Below are positions 25,504 to 33,645 of a stretch of DNA of 64,000 nt, piece after piece. Made by a program: the position numbers and the translations under genes. The notes beneath the pieces are model-generated. The model did no database searches, was not told the DNA's origin, and saw only the letters and a list, made by a program, of their open reading frames with translations. Origin of the DNA: Halomonas sp. HAL1 (lineage in GTDB: Bacteria; Pseudomonadota; Gammaproteobacteria; Pseudomonadales; Halomonadaceae); contig NZ_CP130610.1 of NCBI RefSeq assembly GCF_030544485.1, forward strand, positions 930,001-994,000, in the 5' to 3' direction. The number at the start of each line of letters is the position of its first letter. The stretch's first letter is position 1.

Positions 25504-26313
25504 ATGTCCTACTTATTGCCTGCTGAATTTGCTACCAAGATGGTCGATGCTGGCGAAGCCAAGCTTCACATGTCTACCCGTGATGCACTGATTCGCGCTT
25601 TTATGGCGGGGGCTATTTTGGCCATCGCGGCGGTGTTTGCGGTGACCGTAGCGGTGCAAACCGGCTACCCGATTATCGGCGCCATCCTGTTTCCGGTGGG
25701 CTTCTCGATACTCTATCTAATGGGCTTTGATCTGTTGACCGGGGTGTTTGTGTTAACGCCGCTGGCGTGGCTGGATAAACGGCCTGGGGTGACGATTAAT
25801 CGTATTCTCAAGCACTGGGGCATTGTGTTTATCGGTAATTTTGGTGGGGCATTAACGGTTGCCTTTCTCATGGCGATTGTGTTCACCTACGGCTTTAGCA
25901 CCGAACCCAGCGAAGTGGGGCGGGTCATTGGTGAAGTGGGCGAAGGACGCACCGTGGGTTATAAAGAGTATGGCGCTGGCGGCATGGCGACGATTTTTAT
26001 CCGCGGCATACTGTGCAACTGGATGGTTTCGCTGGGGGTAGTGGGCGCGATGATCTCAACCACGGTGAGCGGTAAGGTGATTGCCATGTGGATGCCGATC
26101 ATGCTGTTCTTCGGTATGGGCTTTGAACACTCGGTGGTCAACATGTTTCTGTTCCCCTCCGGGCTGATGATGGGCGGTAACTTCTCGATTATGGATTACC
26201 TGATCTGGAATGAAATTCCGGTAGTGCTGGGTAACTTGATCGGTGGTTTGGCGTTAACTGGCCTGACGCTCTACACCACCCACGTGCGTACCGCGCCGCA
26301 AAAAGCCCTATGA
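25504..26313 (+). CDS. nirC: Formate/nitrite transporter family channel
   Basis: 269 aa, six membrane segments, FNT family. It most likely moves nitrite across the inner membrane in this nitrate-assimilation operon. Family motifs are FPVGFSILYLMGFDLLTGVF (loop carrying L/T gate residues), GNFGGALTV and the second-half GILCNWMVSLGV with FEHSVVNMFLFP, which holds the central-pore His. It is the third gene of the nas operon, 77 nt after cobA. A weak terminator-like hairpin follows before the kinase gene. Confidence 0.92.
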   Translation: MSYLLPAEFATKMVDAGEAKLHMSTRDALIRAFMAGAILAIAAVFAVTVAVQTGYPIIGAILFPVGFSILYLMGFDLLTGVFVLTPLAWLDKRPGVTINRILKHWGIVFIGNFGGALTVAFLMAIVFTYGFSTEPSEVGRVIGEVGEGRTVGYKEYGAGGMATIFIRGILCNWMVSLGVVGAMISTTVSGKVIAMWMPIMLFFGMGFEHSVVNMFLFPSGLMMGGNFSIMDYLIWNEIPVVLGNLIGGLALTGLTLYTTHVRTAPQKAL

Positions 26314-26342
26314 TCTGATAGGCAGCAGTTTGTCACTTATCC

Positions 26343-26369
26343 AAGCCTTCGCTCCGGCGGAGGCTTTTT
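26343..26369 (+). terminator. Weak terminator/attenuator between nirC and the kinase gene
   Basis: AAGCCTTCGC pairs with GCGGAGGCTT through one T-G wobble, followed by TTTTT. The downstream ribosome site (AGGGGAAG) begins at once, so the kinase may be expressed at a reduced level relative to nasA-cobA-nirC. Confidence 0.55.
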
Positions 26370-26381
26370 AGGGGAAGCATA

Positions 26382-28097
26382 ATGGCAGCGCTGACCATTT
26401 CGCTCGGCCAGCACTCTGATAAAGGGCGCAAGCCAAGCAATCAGGATTTTTACGGCGCTTATCTACCCAGCGACCCCCAGCGCGCCACCAAAGGCATTGC
26501 GATCGCGTTAGCGGATGGGATCAGCAGCAGCGAAGTGAGCCGGGAAGCGAGTGAAGCGGCGGTGGGTGGGTTTTTAACAGACTACTACGCCACCCCGGCT
26601 ACCTGGGCGGTTAAAACCTCCGCCCAGAGGGTGCTGCAGGCCACCAATGCGTGGCTTTACGCCCAAACCCGGCAGAGCCAGTACCGCTACAACCTGGATC
26701 GTGGCTATGTGTGTACCCTGAGCGCGATGGTGATTAAATCCACCACTGCGCACCTGTTTCACGTTGGCGATAGCCGCATCTATCAGCTCGCCGGCAAGAC
26801 GCTGGAGCCACTGACCGAGGATCATCGCTTTTGGGCATCCCGGGAAGTCAGTCATTTAAGCCGCGCCATGGGGGCCAGCCAGCACCTGGAGTTGGATTAT
26901 TCCTCGGTAACGCTGAGTGTGGGCGATGTGTTTGTACTCACTACCGACGGTGTTTATGAGTGGCTAACCGGCACCGAAATGGCCGCGCTGATTCACGCCC
27001 ACTGGGGCGATCTCGACGCGGCTGCTGAGGCGCTAATCTCTGCCGCTATCGATAATGGCAGCGACGACAACCTCACCGTGCAAATTGTGCGCATTGATAC
27101 GCTGCCTGAGCGCCACGCTAATGAACTCTACGCGGCGCTTAGCACCCTGCCGTCACCGTCTGAATTGCGTGCAGGAAGCGAGCTGGACGGCTACCGCGTT
27201 GTGCGTCAACTGCATGCCAGCAGTCGCAGCCATGTCTACCTGGCGGAAGAGGTAGCGAGTGGCGAGAAGGTGGCACTAAAAACCCTCTCAACCGAGCTAA
27301 GCCAAGACTCGGCGAGTATTGAGCGGTTTGTGCGCGAAGAGTGGATTGCACGGCGCATCGATAATCAGCACGTGCTTAAAGCCCCCACCCAAGAGCACCC
27401 TCGCCGCTACCTTTACACCGTGCTGGCGTATATCGAAGGGCAAACCCTGACCCAGTGGATGCGCGACCACCCCAACGCTGAATTAGCCAGCGTTCGTCCC
27501 ATCGTCGAGCAGATTGCCAAGGGGCTGCGCGCCTTTCATCGTCTGGAAATGCTGCATCAGGATTTACGCCCTGATAACGTCATGATCGATAGCCACGGAA
27601 CGGTGAAGCTGATCGATTTTGGCGCTGCCAAGGTGGCGGGTCTTGCCGAAGAGGTCAATGCGACTAGCGACGACATTCTAGGCACTGCCCAGTACACCGC
27701 GCCGGAGTATTTTCTGGGTGAAGGTGGCACACCCCGTTCGGATCAGTACTCACTGGCAGTGATTACCTATCAGATGCTAACCGGTACGCTGCCCTATGGC
27801 ACCGAGGTGGCCAAAACCCGCACTCGGGCAGCGCAACATAAGCTTGCCTACCAATCGGCGCTTAGCGAGAACCGTGAACTGCCCGCTTGGGTAGATGAGG
27901 TGCTCAAAAAGGCACTACATCCCACTCCCCACAAACGTTTTACGGCACTTTCGGAGTTTATTTTCGAGCTACGCTCGCCAAGCCAAGAAGTGCTGAAACG
28001 TGCCCAATTACCGCTGCTGGAGCGCGACCCGGTGCTGTTCTGGAAGGGCGTTTCACTAGTATTGGCGCTAGTGGTTATCGCGCTGTTATTGCGGTGA
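26382..28097 (+). CDS. Bifunctional PP2C phosphatase - Ser/Thr protein kinase, nitrate-cluster type
   Basis: 571 aa. Residues about 1-235 form a PP2C-type phosphatase (HSDKGRKPSNQDFYG, ALADGISSSE, HVGDSRIYQL, DGVYEW and GSDDNLTVQ supply the metal-binding Asp residues). Residues about 268-540 form a Hanks-type kinase with catalytic lysine in VALKTL, catalytic loop HQDLRPDNVM (Arg in place of the usual Lys), IDFGAA and YTAPEYF. The glycine loop is degenerate (LHASSRSHVYLAEE). A C-terminal helix (about 551-570) anchors it in the membrane. Pseudomonas nirB clusters carry the same kind of fused gene, so the linkage is conserved. Its target in nitrate assimilation is not known to me. Confidence 0.9.
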   Translation: MAALTISLGQHSDKGRKPSNQDFYGAYLPSDPQRATKGIAIALADGISSSEVSREASEAAVGGFLTDYYATPATWAVKTSAQRVLQATNAWLYAQTRQSQYRYNLDRGYVCTLSAMVIKSTTAHLFHVGDSRIYQLAGKTLEPLTEDHRFWASREVSHLSRAMGASQHLELDYSSVTLSVGDVFVLTTDGVYEWLTGTEMAALIHAHWGDLDAAAEALISAAIDNGSDDNLTVQIVRIDTLPERHANELYAALSTLPSPSELRAGSELDGYRVVRQLHASSRSHVYLAEEVASGEKVALKTLSTELSQDSASIERFVREEWIARRIDNQHVLKAPTQEHPRRYLYTVLAYIEGQTLTQWMRDHPNAELASVRPIVEQIAKGLRAFHRLEMLHQDLRPDNVMIDSHGTVKLIDFGAAKVAGLAEEVNATSDDILGTAQYTAPEYFLGEGGTPRSDQYSLAVITYQMLTGTLPYGTEVAKTRTRAAQHKLAYQSALSENRELPAWVDEVLKKALHPTPHKRFTALSEFIFELRSPSQEVLKRAQLPLLERDPVLFWKGVSLVLALVVIALLLR

Positions 28098-28196
28098 TGG
28101 CGCGGTCTCTGATCAGGAAACAACAAACAGTGGGGTTGAAGTGGGGAGGCTGTCATCCCATGTTAGTTAACACGCTATCAATAGAAAAGGACGTTA

Positions 28197-29009
28197 ATGA
28201 TGCAGATTGTGATACCCAACCCCGGTTTTGGTACTTTTCGCCTGGAAGGCGATACGCTCAAGCAGAGTATCCACACAGCGCTTGAGGTCGGGTATCGGCA
28301 CATCGACACGGCACAGTTTTATGGCAATGAAAAAGGGGTAGGGGAGGCGATTCGCGCCAGCAGCGTGCCACGCAGCGATATTTTCCTAACCACCAAGGTG
28401 TGGTTCGACAACCTTGAGCCTGCAACGCTTAAAGCCAGCGTGGACGAAAGCCTGCAGAAATTAGGCACCGATTACGTTGACCTGCTGCTGATCCACTGGC
28501 CGTCCCCAGAGGATGAAGTGCCGATGGTCGATTACCTGACGGCGCTTAAAGAGGTCAAAGCCGAGGGGAAAGCGCGCAATATCGGCATTTCCAACTTTAC
28601 CATCGCACAGGTGGATGAAGCGGTCAGCATTTTGGGTAAAGGTGAAATTCTCACCAACCAGATCGAGGTTCATCCTTTCTTACAGAACCGTAAACTGGTC
28701 GATCACTGCAAGCAGCATGACATTCAGATTACTGCCTTTATGCCCCTGGCCGTGGGCAAAGTAATGGATGACCCGACCCTTAAGCAGATCGCCGACGCAC
28801 ATAACGTTACGCCCGCTCAAATTGCCCTTGCTTGGGTAAAACAGCGCAATATGATTACGATTCCTTCATCGACCAAGGCGCGAAATATTCAAAGCAACAT
28901 TGCCGCCTTTGACTTAGTCTTGAGCGACAGCGAGATGACGGAAATCGCCAAGTTGGATCGTAAAGAGCGTATCGCCAACCCTGAAATAGCGCCGCTCTGG
29001 GATGAGTAA
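28197..29009 (+). CDS. dkgB: Aldo/keto reductase, 2,5-diketo-D-gluconate reductase B type
   Basis: 270 aa, NADPH-dependent reductase reducing keto-acids, methylglyoxal and other aldehydes. It is close to E. coli DkgB along its length: GFGTFRLEGD, GYRHIDTAQFYGNEKGVGEAI (catalytic Asp/Tyr), TTKVWFDNL (Lys), LLIHWPSP (His), IGISNFTI, and IPSSTKARNIQSN for NADPH binding. AAGGACG precedes tandem ATG codons at 28197/28200. It stands alone between the kinase gene and arfA. Confidence 0.92.
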   Translation: MMQIVIPNPGFGTFRLEGDTLKQSIHTALEVGYRHIDTAQFYGNEKGVGEAIRASSVPRSDIFLTTKVWFDNLEPATLKASVDESLQKLGTDYVDLLLIHWPSPEDEVPMVDYLTALKEVKAEGKARNIGISNFTIAQVDEAVSILGKGEILTNQIEVHPFLQNRKLVDHCKQHDIQITAFMPLAVGKVMDDPTLKQIADAHNVTPAQIALAWVKQRNMITIPSSTKARNIQSNIAAFDLVLSDSEMTEIAKLDRKERIANPEIAPLWDE

Positions 29010-29078
29010 GAGGAATGAATAACCAGAACTTGAAACGCTAAACGATGAACTTCAATTAATAGTATGTGTCGTAGTAGT

Positions 29079-29096
29079 TGCCTGCCCAGGCAGGCA
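29079..29096. repeat. Short palindrome TGCCTGC-CCAG-GCAGGCA
   Basis: Perfect 7-bp stem with a 4-nt loop between dkgB and arfA. It resembles the widespread extragenic palindromes whose spurious translation reads PAQAGI. It may act as a weak terminator for dkgB. Confidence 0.55.
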
Positions 29097-29119
29097 TCTT
29101 TAAAAGAATGGAGAAAACG

Positions 29120-29269
29120 ATGAAACAGCGCAAGATAAAAGACAACGCTTTAAAAGCGCAGCTGCGAACGCCGATGTTTAAAATGCAGCAGCAAACCCCG
29201 AAAAAAGGTAAAGGGAGCTACTCCCGGAAAGGACGCAATTCTCTGGGAGGGCATCGCCAAGCCGCCTAA
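29120..29269 (+). CDS. arfA: Alternative ribosome-rescue factor A
   Basis: 49 aa from the ATG at 29120 (GGAG about 7 nt upstream). The longer frame from 29078 starts in a palindromic repeat. ArfA binds ribosomes stalled on non-stop mRNA and recruits RF2. Diagnostic family segments are KIKDNALKAQLRTPMF and KKGKGSYSRKGRNS. As in other arfA genes, the 3' end of the coding region forms a strong hairpin (29245-29294) enclosing the stop codon. In E. coli, cleavage or termination at such a hairpin makes non-stop mRNA, so ArfA is produced only when tmRNA fails. The full-length C-terminal tail here is shorter than in E. coli and is not hydrophobic. Confidence 0.88.
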   Translation: MKQRKIKDNALKAQLRTPMFKMQQQTPKKGKGSYSRKGRNSLGGHRQAA

Positions 29270-29294
29270 CCCGGCGTTTTGGCGATGCTCTCCC
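29245..29294 (+). promoter_or_regulatory. arfA 3' hairpin spanning the stop codon
   Basis: GGGAGGGCATCGCC (29245-29258) pairs with GGCGATGCTCTCCC (29281-29294), 14 bp with one G-U. An inner GCCG / CGGC stem surrounds the TAA at 29267-29269. It lacks a T-run directly after, so RNase III-type cleavage is more likely than termination at this spot. Confidence 0.75.
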
Positions 29295-29345
29295 CAGGCA
29301 TCTCTGCACAGTATTCCCCATACTGTGCAATATCCCATCAGCTTG

Positions 29346-29370
29346 GCCGATCCAATGGATCGGCTTTTTT
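29346..29370 (+). terminator. Intrinsic terminator of arfA
   Basis: GCCGATCC-AAT-GGATCGGC followed by TTTTTT. Confidence 0.88.
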
Positions 29371-29400
29371 ATTGCGCGCCAGGCGTGGCACGCCACTGAA

Positions 29401-29433
29401 AACGCCCCGGCCACTTCCTGTGACCGGGGCGTT
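29401..29433 (-). terminator. Terminator of the DUF1127-like gene
   Basis: AACGCCCCGG / CCGGGGCGTT with an additional CAC / GTG pairing inside. Read leftwards it runs into TTTTC. Confidence 0.7.
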
Positions 29434-29435
29434 GG

Positions 29436-29684
29436 CTATGCCAGCCTACTCCCACAGTGTGGACATTTTTCGTAGGCGTCGCGGGTTTCAGCCTGATGGC
29501 GTTGGTTGCGCTGACTTGGTTCCTCTACACCATGAATGGATACCAGCTGGCCCTGCTCCCAGCGTAAACCGATATCTTTTAACAGGTGCGGGTCATGAAA
29601 GCGCGGGTCTTCGTAAAAGCGCCGCTGGGTACGATAGTGGGTGAAAGCGCTGAGTAGTTTGCGGGTAATGGTTGCGATTGCCAT
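29436..29684 (-). CDS. DUF1127-like small protein with C-terminal CPHC motif
   Basis: 82 aa from the ATG at 29684 (AGGAG about 10 nt upstream; the ATG at 29720 is less likely). The N-terminal half has the DUF1127 (YjiS-like) pattern: a basic helix with THYRTQRRFYEDPRF and the conserved HLLKDIGLRWEQG. Small DUF1127 proteins affect RNA turnover and phosphate/carbon metabolism in alphaproteobacteria. The second half is an extension ending YEKCPHCGSRLA, half of a zinc-ribbon-like CxxC knuckle, not typical of short DUF1127 proteins. Zinc binding would need a partner or dimer. Single gene. Confidence 0.7.
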   Translation of the reverse strand: MAIATITRKLLSAFTHYRTQRRFYEDPRFHDPHLLKDIGLRWEQGQLVSIHGVEEPSQRNQRHQAETRDAYEKCPHCGSRLA

Positions 29685-29758
29685 GGGGTCGGTCTCCTGG
29701 GTTAGGAGGCCGGGCAACATCGCGATCAGGGAGTCTCAAAGGTAACGATAAAACAACA

Positions 29759-29782
29759 TGGCCGCGACACTTGCCGCGGCCA
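29759..29782. repeat. Inverted repeat TGGCCGCG / CGCGGCCA
   Basis: Perfect 8-bp arms with an 8-nt loop. It lies in the 300-bp intergene upstream of the DUF1127-like gene, 24 bp from the larger palindrome. Confidence 0.6.
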
Positions 29783-29805
29783 ATTTCCTCTCTACATCTC
29801 TGGCG

Positions 29806-29870
29806 CGCGACAATAATAAGCTGATATCGCATTATTAATAATGCGATGCAGCTTATTCATTCGTGTCGCG
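29806..29870. repeat. 65-bp cruciform-like inverted repeat
   Basis: Three nested arm sets: CGCGACA / TGTCGCG (29806-29812, 29864-29870), AATAAGCTG / CAGCTTATT (29815-29823, 29849-29857) and a perfect 22-bp central palindrome ATCGCATTATT-AATAATGCGAT (29826-29847). It lies 115 bp beyond the ABC transporter stop. There is no T-run, so it is not a standard terminator. No flanking target duplication was seen. Confidence 0.85.
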
Positions 29871-29984
29871 GGGATTTGCCAGCGCATGAGAAGGTCTCTG
29901 AGAAAATATCGTTAAATAATGAAGCTGCTCTTTAAAGACAGCTCTTATCTTTTAACCGATGGTTATATGAGCGTCAACTGTTTA

Positions 29985-31847
29985 TCAGCGGTATCCTGCC
30001 GCCTGTAACTTAAACAGCTTTGCGTATCGTCCATCAGTTTCCAGCAACGCTTCATGGGTGCCACGTTCAATAATATGCCCTTGGTCGATCACTAAAATGA
30101 GATCAGCACTGCGTACTGTGGAGAAGCGGTGCGAGATCAGTATCGCCATCTTGTCGCGGCTATGTTCGCGAAAACGGGTAAATATTTCGGCTTCTGCGGC
30201 GGCATCCATGGCGGCAGTGGGTTCATCCAGGACTAAAATATCTGCGTTCTCTCGCATATAGGCCCTTGAGAGGGCGATTTTCTGCCACTGGCCGCCGGAG
30301 AGCTCTTGGCCATTTTTAAACCAGCGGCCCAGTTGGGTTTTGTAGCCATTCCCCATGCGTGTAATAAACTCATCCGCCATGCCGTGACGTGCGGCTTGCT
30401 GCCAGCGCTGTTCATTGTCAAAGGCATGGGTATCGCCAACGCCAAGGTTCTCACCCACCTGTAGCTGATAGCGCACGAAGTCCTGAAAGATGACGCCGGT
30501 ACGCTCATACAGCGCTTGAGCGCTCCAGTCACGTAGGTCGCTACCGTCTAATAGAATGCGGCCTTGAGTAGGTTGGTAGAGTCGCGTCAAAAGTTTGATC
30601 AGCGTGGTCTTGCCAGAGCCGTTTTCACCCACCAACGCCAAGCTCTGCCCAGGGGAGAGGTGCAGCGAAATATCGTGTAGAACTGGATCTTGCAGAACAG
30701 AGTCGCCGCCAGGATAAGAGAAACTGACATTCTCAAAGCGCAGCCCATCCCCAGGCCGTGCTCCTTGTGTGAGCGTGCCATTTTCGGCCTCAACCGGTTG
30801 CTCCAGGTACTCATAAAGATTGGATAGATAAAGGTTATCTTCGTACATGCCGCTAATGGCGGTAAGGCTAGCGGAGAGCGCCGCTTGGCCTTGCTTGAAA
30901 ACCATTAAATACATGGTCATTTGACCCAACGTCAGTGCCCCGGCAATGGTTTCAATCACCACCCAGCCGTAGGCAGCGTAAAACGTTAAGGTGCCGAGCA
31001 AGCCGAGCAGAAATCCCCAGCTTTCCCGGCGAAGGGTTAAACGACGATCTTCTGCAAACAGCTGGGTGAAAATATCGCGGTAGCGTTTAAGAAACAGCCC
31101 TTCAAGACCAAACAGTTTGACCTCTTTAATGCTGTCTTCCCGTGCAAGTACCGTCTCTAAATAAATCTGCATACGGGTTTGCGGTGAACGCCAGCGGAAC
31201 AACCGAAAAGCATCGCCCGAGAATTTGGCCTCGGATACAAATACCGGCAGCGCACCAGCTACCAGGATCAGCAATGCCCAAGGAGAGAACTGCACCAGCA
31301 GTACCCCAAAACTACCCAGGGAGATCGCATTTTGCAGCAACCCAAAGGTTTTGTTTACCAGCGCAAGTGGGCGCGTAGACGCTTCACGCCGCGCCCGGGT
31401 GAGCTGGTCATAAAGTTCTGAATCCTCAAACTGGCTAAGTGACAGCTGGCCAGCTTTCTCGAGAATCATCACATTGACCTTCTGCCCTAACAGCGCTCTT
31501 AACAGCGACTGCTGGGCCGAAAGCCCGCGCTGAGCTAGGGCAATCAGCGCAATAATAACGGCTTCAATCCCCACCAGCTTGAGTACCGGAGCAATGGACA
31601 CTAGCAGGTTGGGGTCAGTGGCAGCTTGATGAGCGTCCATGGCACTTACCACGCCATCCACAATCAATTGGCCTACCCAGGCCGCCACAGCGGGAAGCAC
31701 ACCAGCGACTAACGTGCACAGTGCTAAGCCCAGCATCATCCAGCGGGACGTTTCCCACACCAAGCCAAGCGCGCGGCGGCTGTATCGAAACACGCCAAAA
31801 AAACCGCTTAACGGTGAGGAGGAGGTAGATTCAGAAGGTGGTGACAT
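29985..31847 (-). CDS. ABC transporter, fused permease-ATPase (exporter type)
   Basis: 620 aa. Six-helix membrane domain (about 25-340) then a nucleotide-binding domain with Walker A LVGENGSGKTTLIKLL (about 411-426), Q-loop TGVIFQDFVRY, signature ELSGGQWQKIALSRAYMR, Walker B ILVLDEPTAAMD and switch His in ISHRFSTV. It is a half-transporter that would dimerise. It resembles MsbA/lipid-A-like and peptide exporters, but no substrate can be assigned. No accessory protease or membrane-fusion gene is nearby. Confidence 0.9.
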   Translation of the reverse strand: MSPPSESTSSSPLSGFFGVFRYSRRALGLVWETSRWMMLGLALCTLVAGVLPAVAAWVGQLIVDGVVSAMDAHQAATDPNLLVSIAPVLKLVGIEAVIIALIALAQRGLSAQQSLLRALLGQKVNVMILEKAGQLSLSQFEDSELYDQLTRARREASTRPLALVNKTFGLLQNAISLGSFGVLLVQFSPWALLILVAGALPVFVSEAKFSGDAFRLFRWRSPQTRMQIYLETVLAREDSIKEVKLFGLEGLFLKRYRDIFTQLFAEDRRLTLRRESWGFLLGLLGTLTFYAAYGWVVIETIAGALTLGQMTMYLMVFKQGQAALSASLTAISGMYEDNLYLSNLYEYLEQPVEAENGTLTQGARPGDGLRFENVSFSYPGGDSVLQDPVLHDISLHLSPGQSLALVGENGSGKTTLIKLLTRLYQPTQGRILLDGSDLRDWSAQALYERTGVIFQDFVRYQLQVGENLGVGDTHAFDNEQRWQQAARHGMADEFITRMGNGYKTQLGRWFKNGQELSGGQWQKIALSRAYMRENADILVLDEPTAAMDAAAEAEIFTRFREHSRDKMAILISHRFSTVRSADLILVIDQGHIIERGTHEALLETDGRYAKLFKLQAAGYR

Positions 31848-31991
31848 AGTTAGACTGGCAAAACACCGAGTAAAAAAGGAGTGCCATGATGCGGTGGTTA
31901 AGCGTGGATAGCCAGCTCAACCGCCGGTTGCCTTCAACGGCAACGCGGCGGAGAGGGAATTACCTGTATAGATGCTTATCAGGGCGGCGAT

Positions 31992-33599
31992 TTACCAGGG
32001 CAGCACGGCCCCGTCGGTGCGAGGCTCGGTGCCGCCTTGCAATACGCCCGTTTTAGGGTCGCGCAGAATGATTTGCCCACGGCCAAAGCTGATGGAATCG
32101 GCAACTTTGACGATGTCGTGCCCCCGGCGTGCCAGCGCAAGCGCTAAATGATTAGGAAAATCGGCTTCGACTTCGATGGTTTTGCCTTTGGTCCACTTCC
32201 AGCGGGGCATATCGAGGGCCGCTTGGGGGTTAAGCTGATCTTCTAGCATCGCCGTTACCACCTGCACATGACCTTGCGGCTGCATATAGCCGCCCATCAC
32301 GCCAAACGGCCCAACGGCTTGATTATCTTTGGTGATAAAGCCGGGGATGATGGTGTGATAGGTGCGTTTGCCGGGCGCCAGAGCATTAGGGTGCTGCGGG
32401 TCGAGAGAGAATGACCAGCCACGGTTTTGCAGGCTGATGCCAGTGCCGGGAACGACCATGCCCGAGCCAAAGCCTTTAAAGTTACTTTGAATCAGTGACA
32501 CCATATTGCCATCGCTGTCAGCCGTTGCCAGATACACCGTGCCGCCCTGAATCGGGTTGCCGTGTACTGGGTCAACTGCCTGTTCACCAATCAGTGCAGC
32601 ACGGGACTTCAAATAATCGTCGGCCAGCATCTGATCAATGGTGGGGCGCATAGCATCAAGGTCAGTAACATGTGCGAAGCCATCGACATAGGCTAGTTTG
32701 GTGGCTTCAATGCGACGGTGCAGCGTTTCCACCGGATCGCGTCCTTCTTCGCCTAAGTGCTCAAGCATACCCAGCGCTTGCAACACGATCATGCCGCTGC
32801 CGTTAGGAGGGATTTCCCAAATATCATGGCCTTTATAGCGCACACTAATCGGGTCGACCCACTCCGGTCGGTAAGCCGCCAGATCTTCTTTGCGTAACAA
32901 GCCGCCGTGTTCGCGGGAAAAGGCGTCGATAGCCTCGGCCAGTTCGCCCTCATAAAATGCCTTGGCGTGGGTGTCGGCAATCGCTTTTAGGCTTTTAGCA
33001 TGGCCTTCCGAGCGCCACAGTTCACCCGCTTCCGGTGCTCGACCTTCGGGGGCAAACGTATCAAACCAAGGTTTGAAAGAAGCCTCGCTATAGGCTGAAT
33101 AGTTGGTGAAGGCGTCCTTCCACATTTGATGGATAACGGGAGACACAGGGAAGCCTTCTTCTGCCAGCGCAATGGCAGGGGCTAGCAACGCTGCAAACGG
33201 CAACTTGCCAAAGCGCTCAGACAGTGCCGCCCACGCAGCAGGAGCGCCGGGTACCGTAACAGGCAGCATGCCGTGGTTTGGCACGGTGTCATGGCCGAGT
33301 GCTTTCAGCGCTTCAATGGTCGCCGCTTGCGGGGCGGGGCCACTGGCGTTGAGGCCATGTAGTTTGCCGTCGACCCAGACAATAGCAAAGGCGTCGCTTC
33401 CTATCCCATTCGACGTGGGTTCCACTACCGTTAATGCAGCAGCGGCGGCAATCGCGGCATCAATCGCATTGCCCCCTTGCTGCAGTATGCTAATACCCAC
33501 CTGCGCCGCTAACGGCTGAGAAGTAGCGACCATGCCACGTTTACCGAACGTTGCCATCCGGCGCGAGGCGCTGGGGTAGAAAAGTGCATCTTGTTGCAT
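31992..33599 (-). CDS. Gamma-glutamyltransferase family protein
   Basis: 535 aa, the size of the GGT/GGT-like Ntn-hydrolase group. It is normally autoprocessed just before a conserved Thr, probably T354 in QGGTVYLATADSDGNMVSL, the position of the nucleophile (TTHxSVxD in classical GGT, here TVYLAT). Other landmarks are GGNAIDAAIAAAAALTVVEPTSNGIGSDAF near the N-terminus and PRWKWTKG. No signal peptide, so it is probably cytoplasmic, unlike E. coli GGT. It is the last gene of the tctCBA operon (46 nt after tctA), suggesting that the imported compound is a gamma-glutamyl amide/peptide or an acyl compound. That is inference. Confidence 0.88.
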   Translation of the reverse strand: MQQDALFYPSASRRMATFGKRGMVATSQPLAAQVGISILQQGGNAIDAAIAAAAALTVVEPTSNGIGSDAFAIVWVDGKLHGLNASGPAPQAATIEALKALGHDTVPNHGMLPVTVPGAPAAWAALSERFGKLPFAALLAPAIALAEEGFPVSPVIHQMWKDAFTNYSAYSEASFKPWFDTFAPEGRAPEAGELWRSEGHAKSLKAIADTHAKAFYEGELAEAIDAFSREHGGLLRKEDLAAYRPEWVDPISVRYKGHDIWEIPPNGSGMIVLQALGMLEHLGEEGRDPVETLHRRIEATKLAYVDGFAHVTDLDAMRPTIDQMLADDYLKSRAALIGEQAVDPVHGNPIQGGTVYLATADSDGNMVSLIQSNFKGFGSGMVVPGTGISLQNRGWSFSLDPQHPNALAPGKRTYHTIIPGFITKDNQAVGPFGVMGGYMQPQGHVQVVTAMLEDQLNPQAALDMPRWKWTKGKTIEVEADFPNHLALALARRGHDIVKVADSISFGRGQIILRDPKTGVLQGGTEPRTDGAVLPW

Positions 33600-33645
33600 A
33601 CCAGTTTCCTTTTAAGCAGTGCTGTTGATCTAAATTATTTGAATA

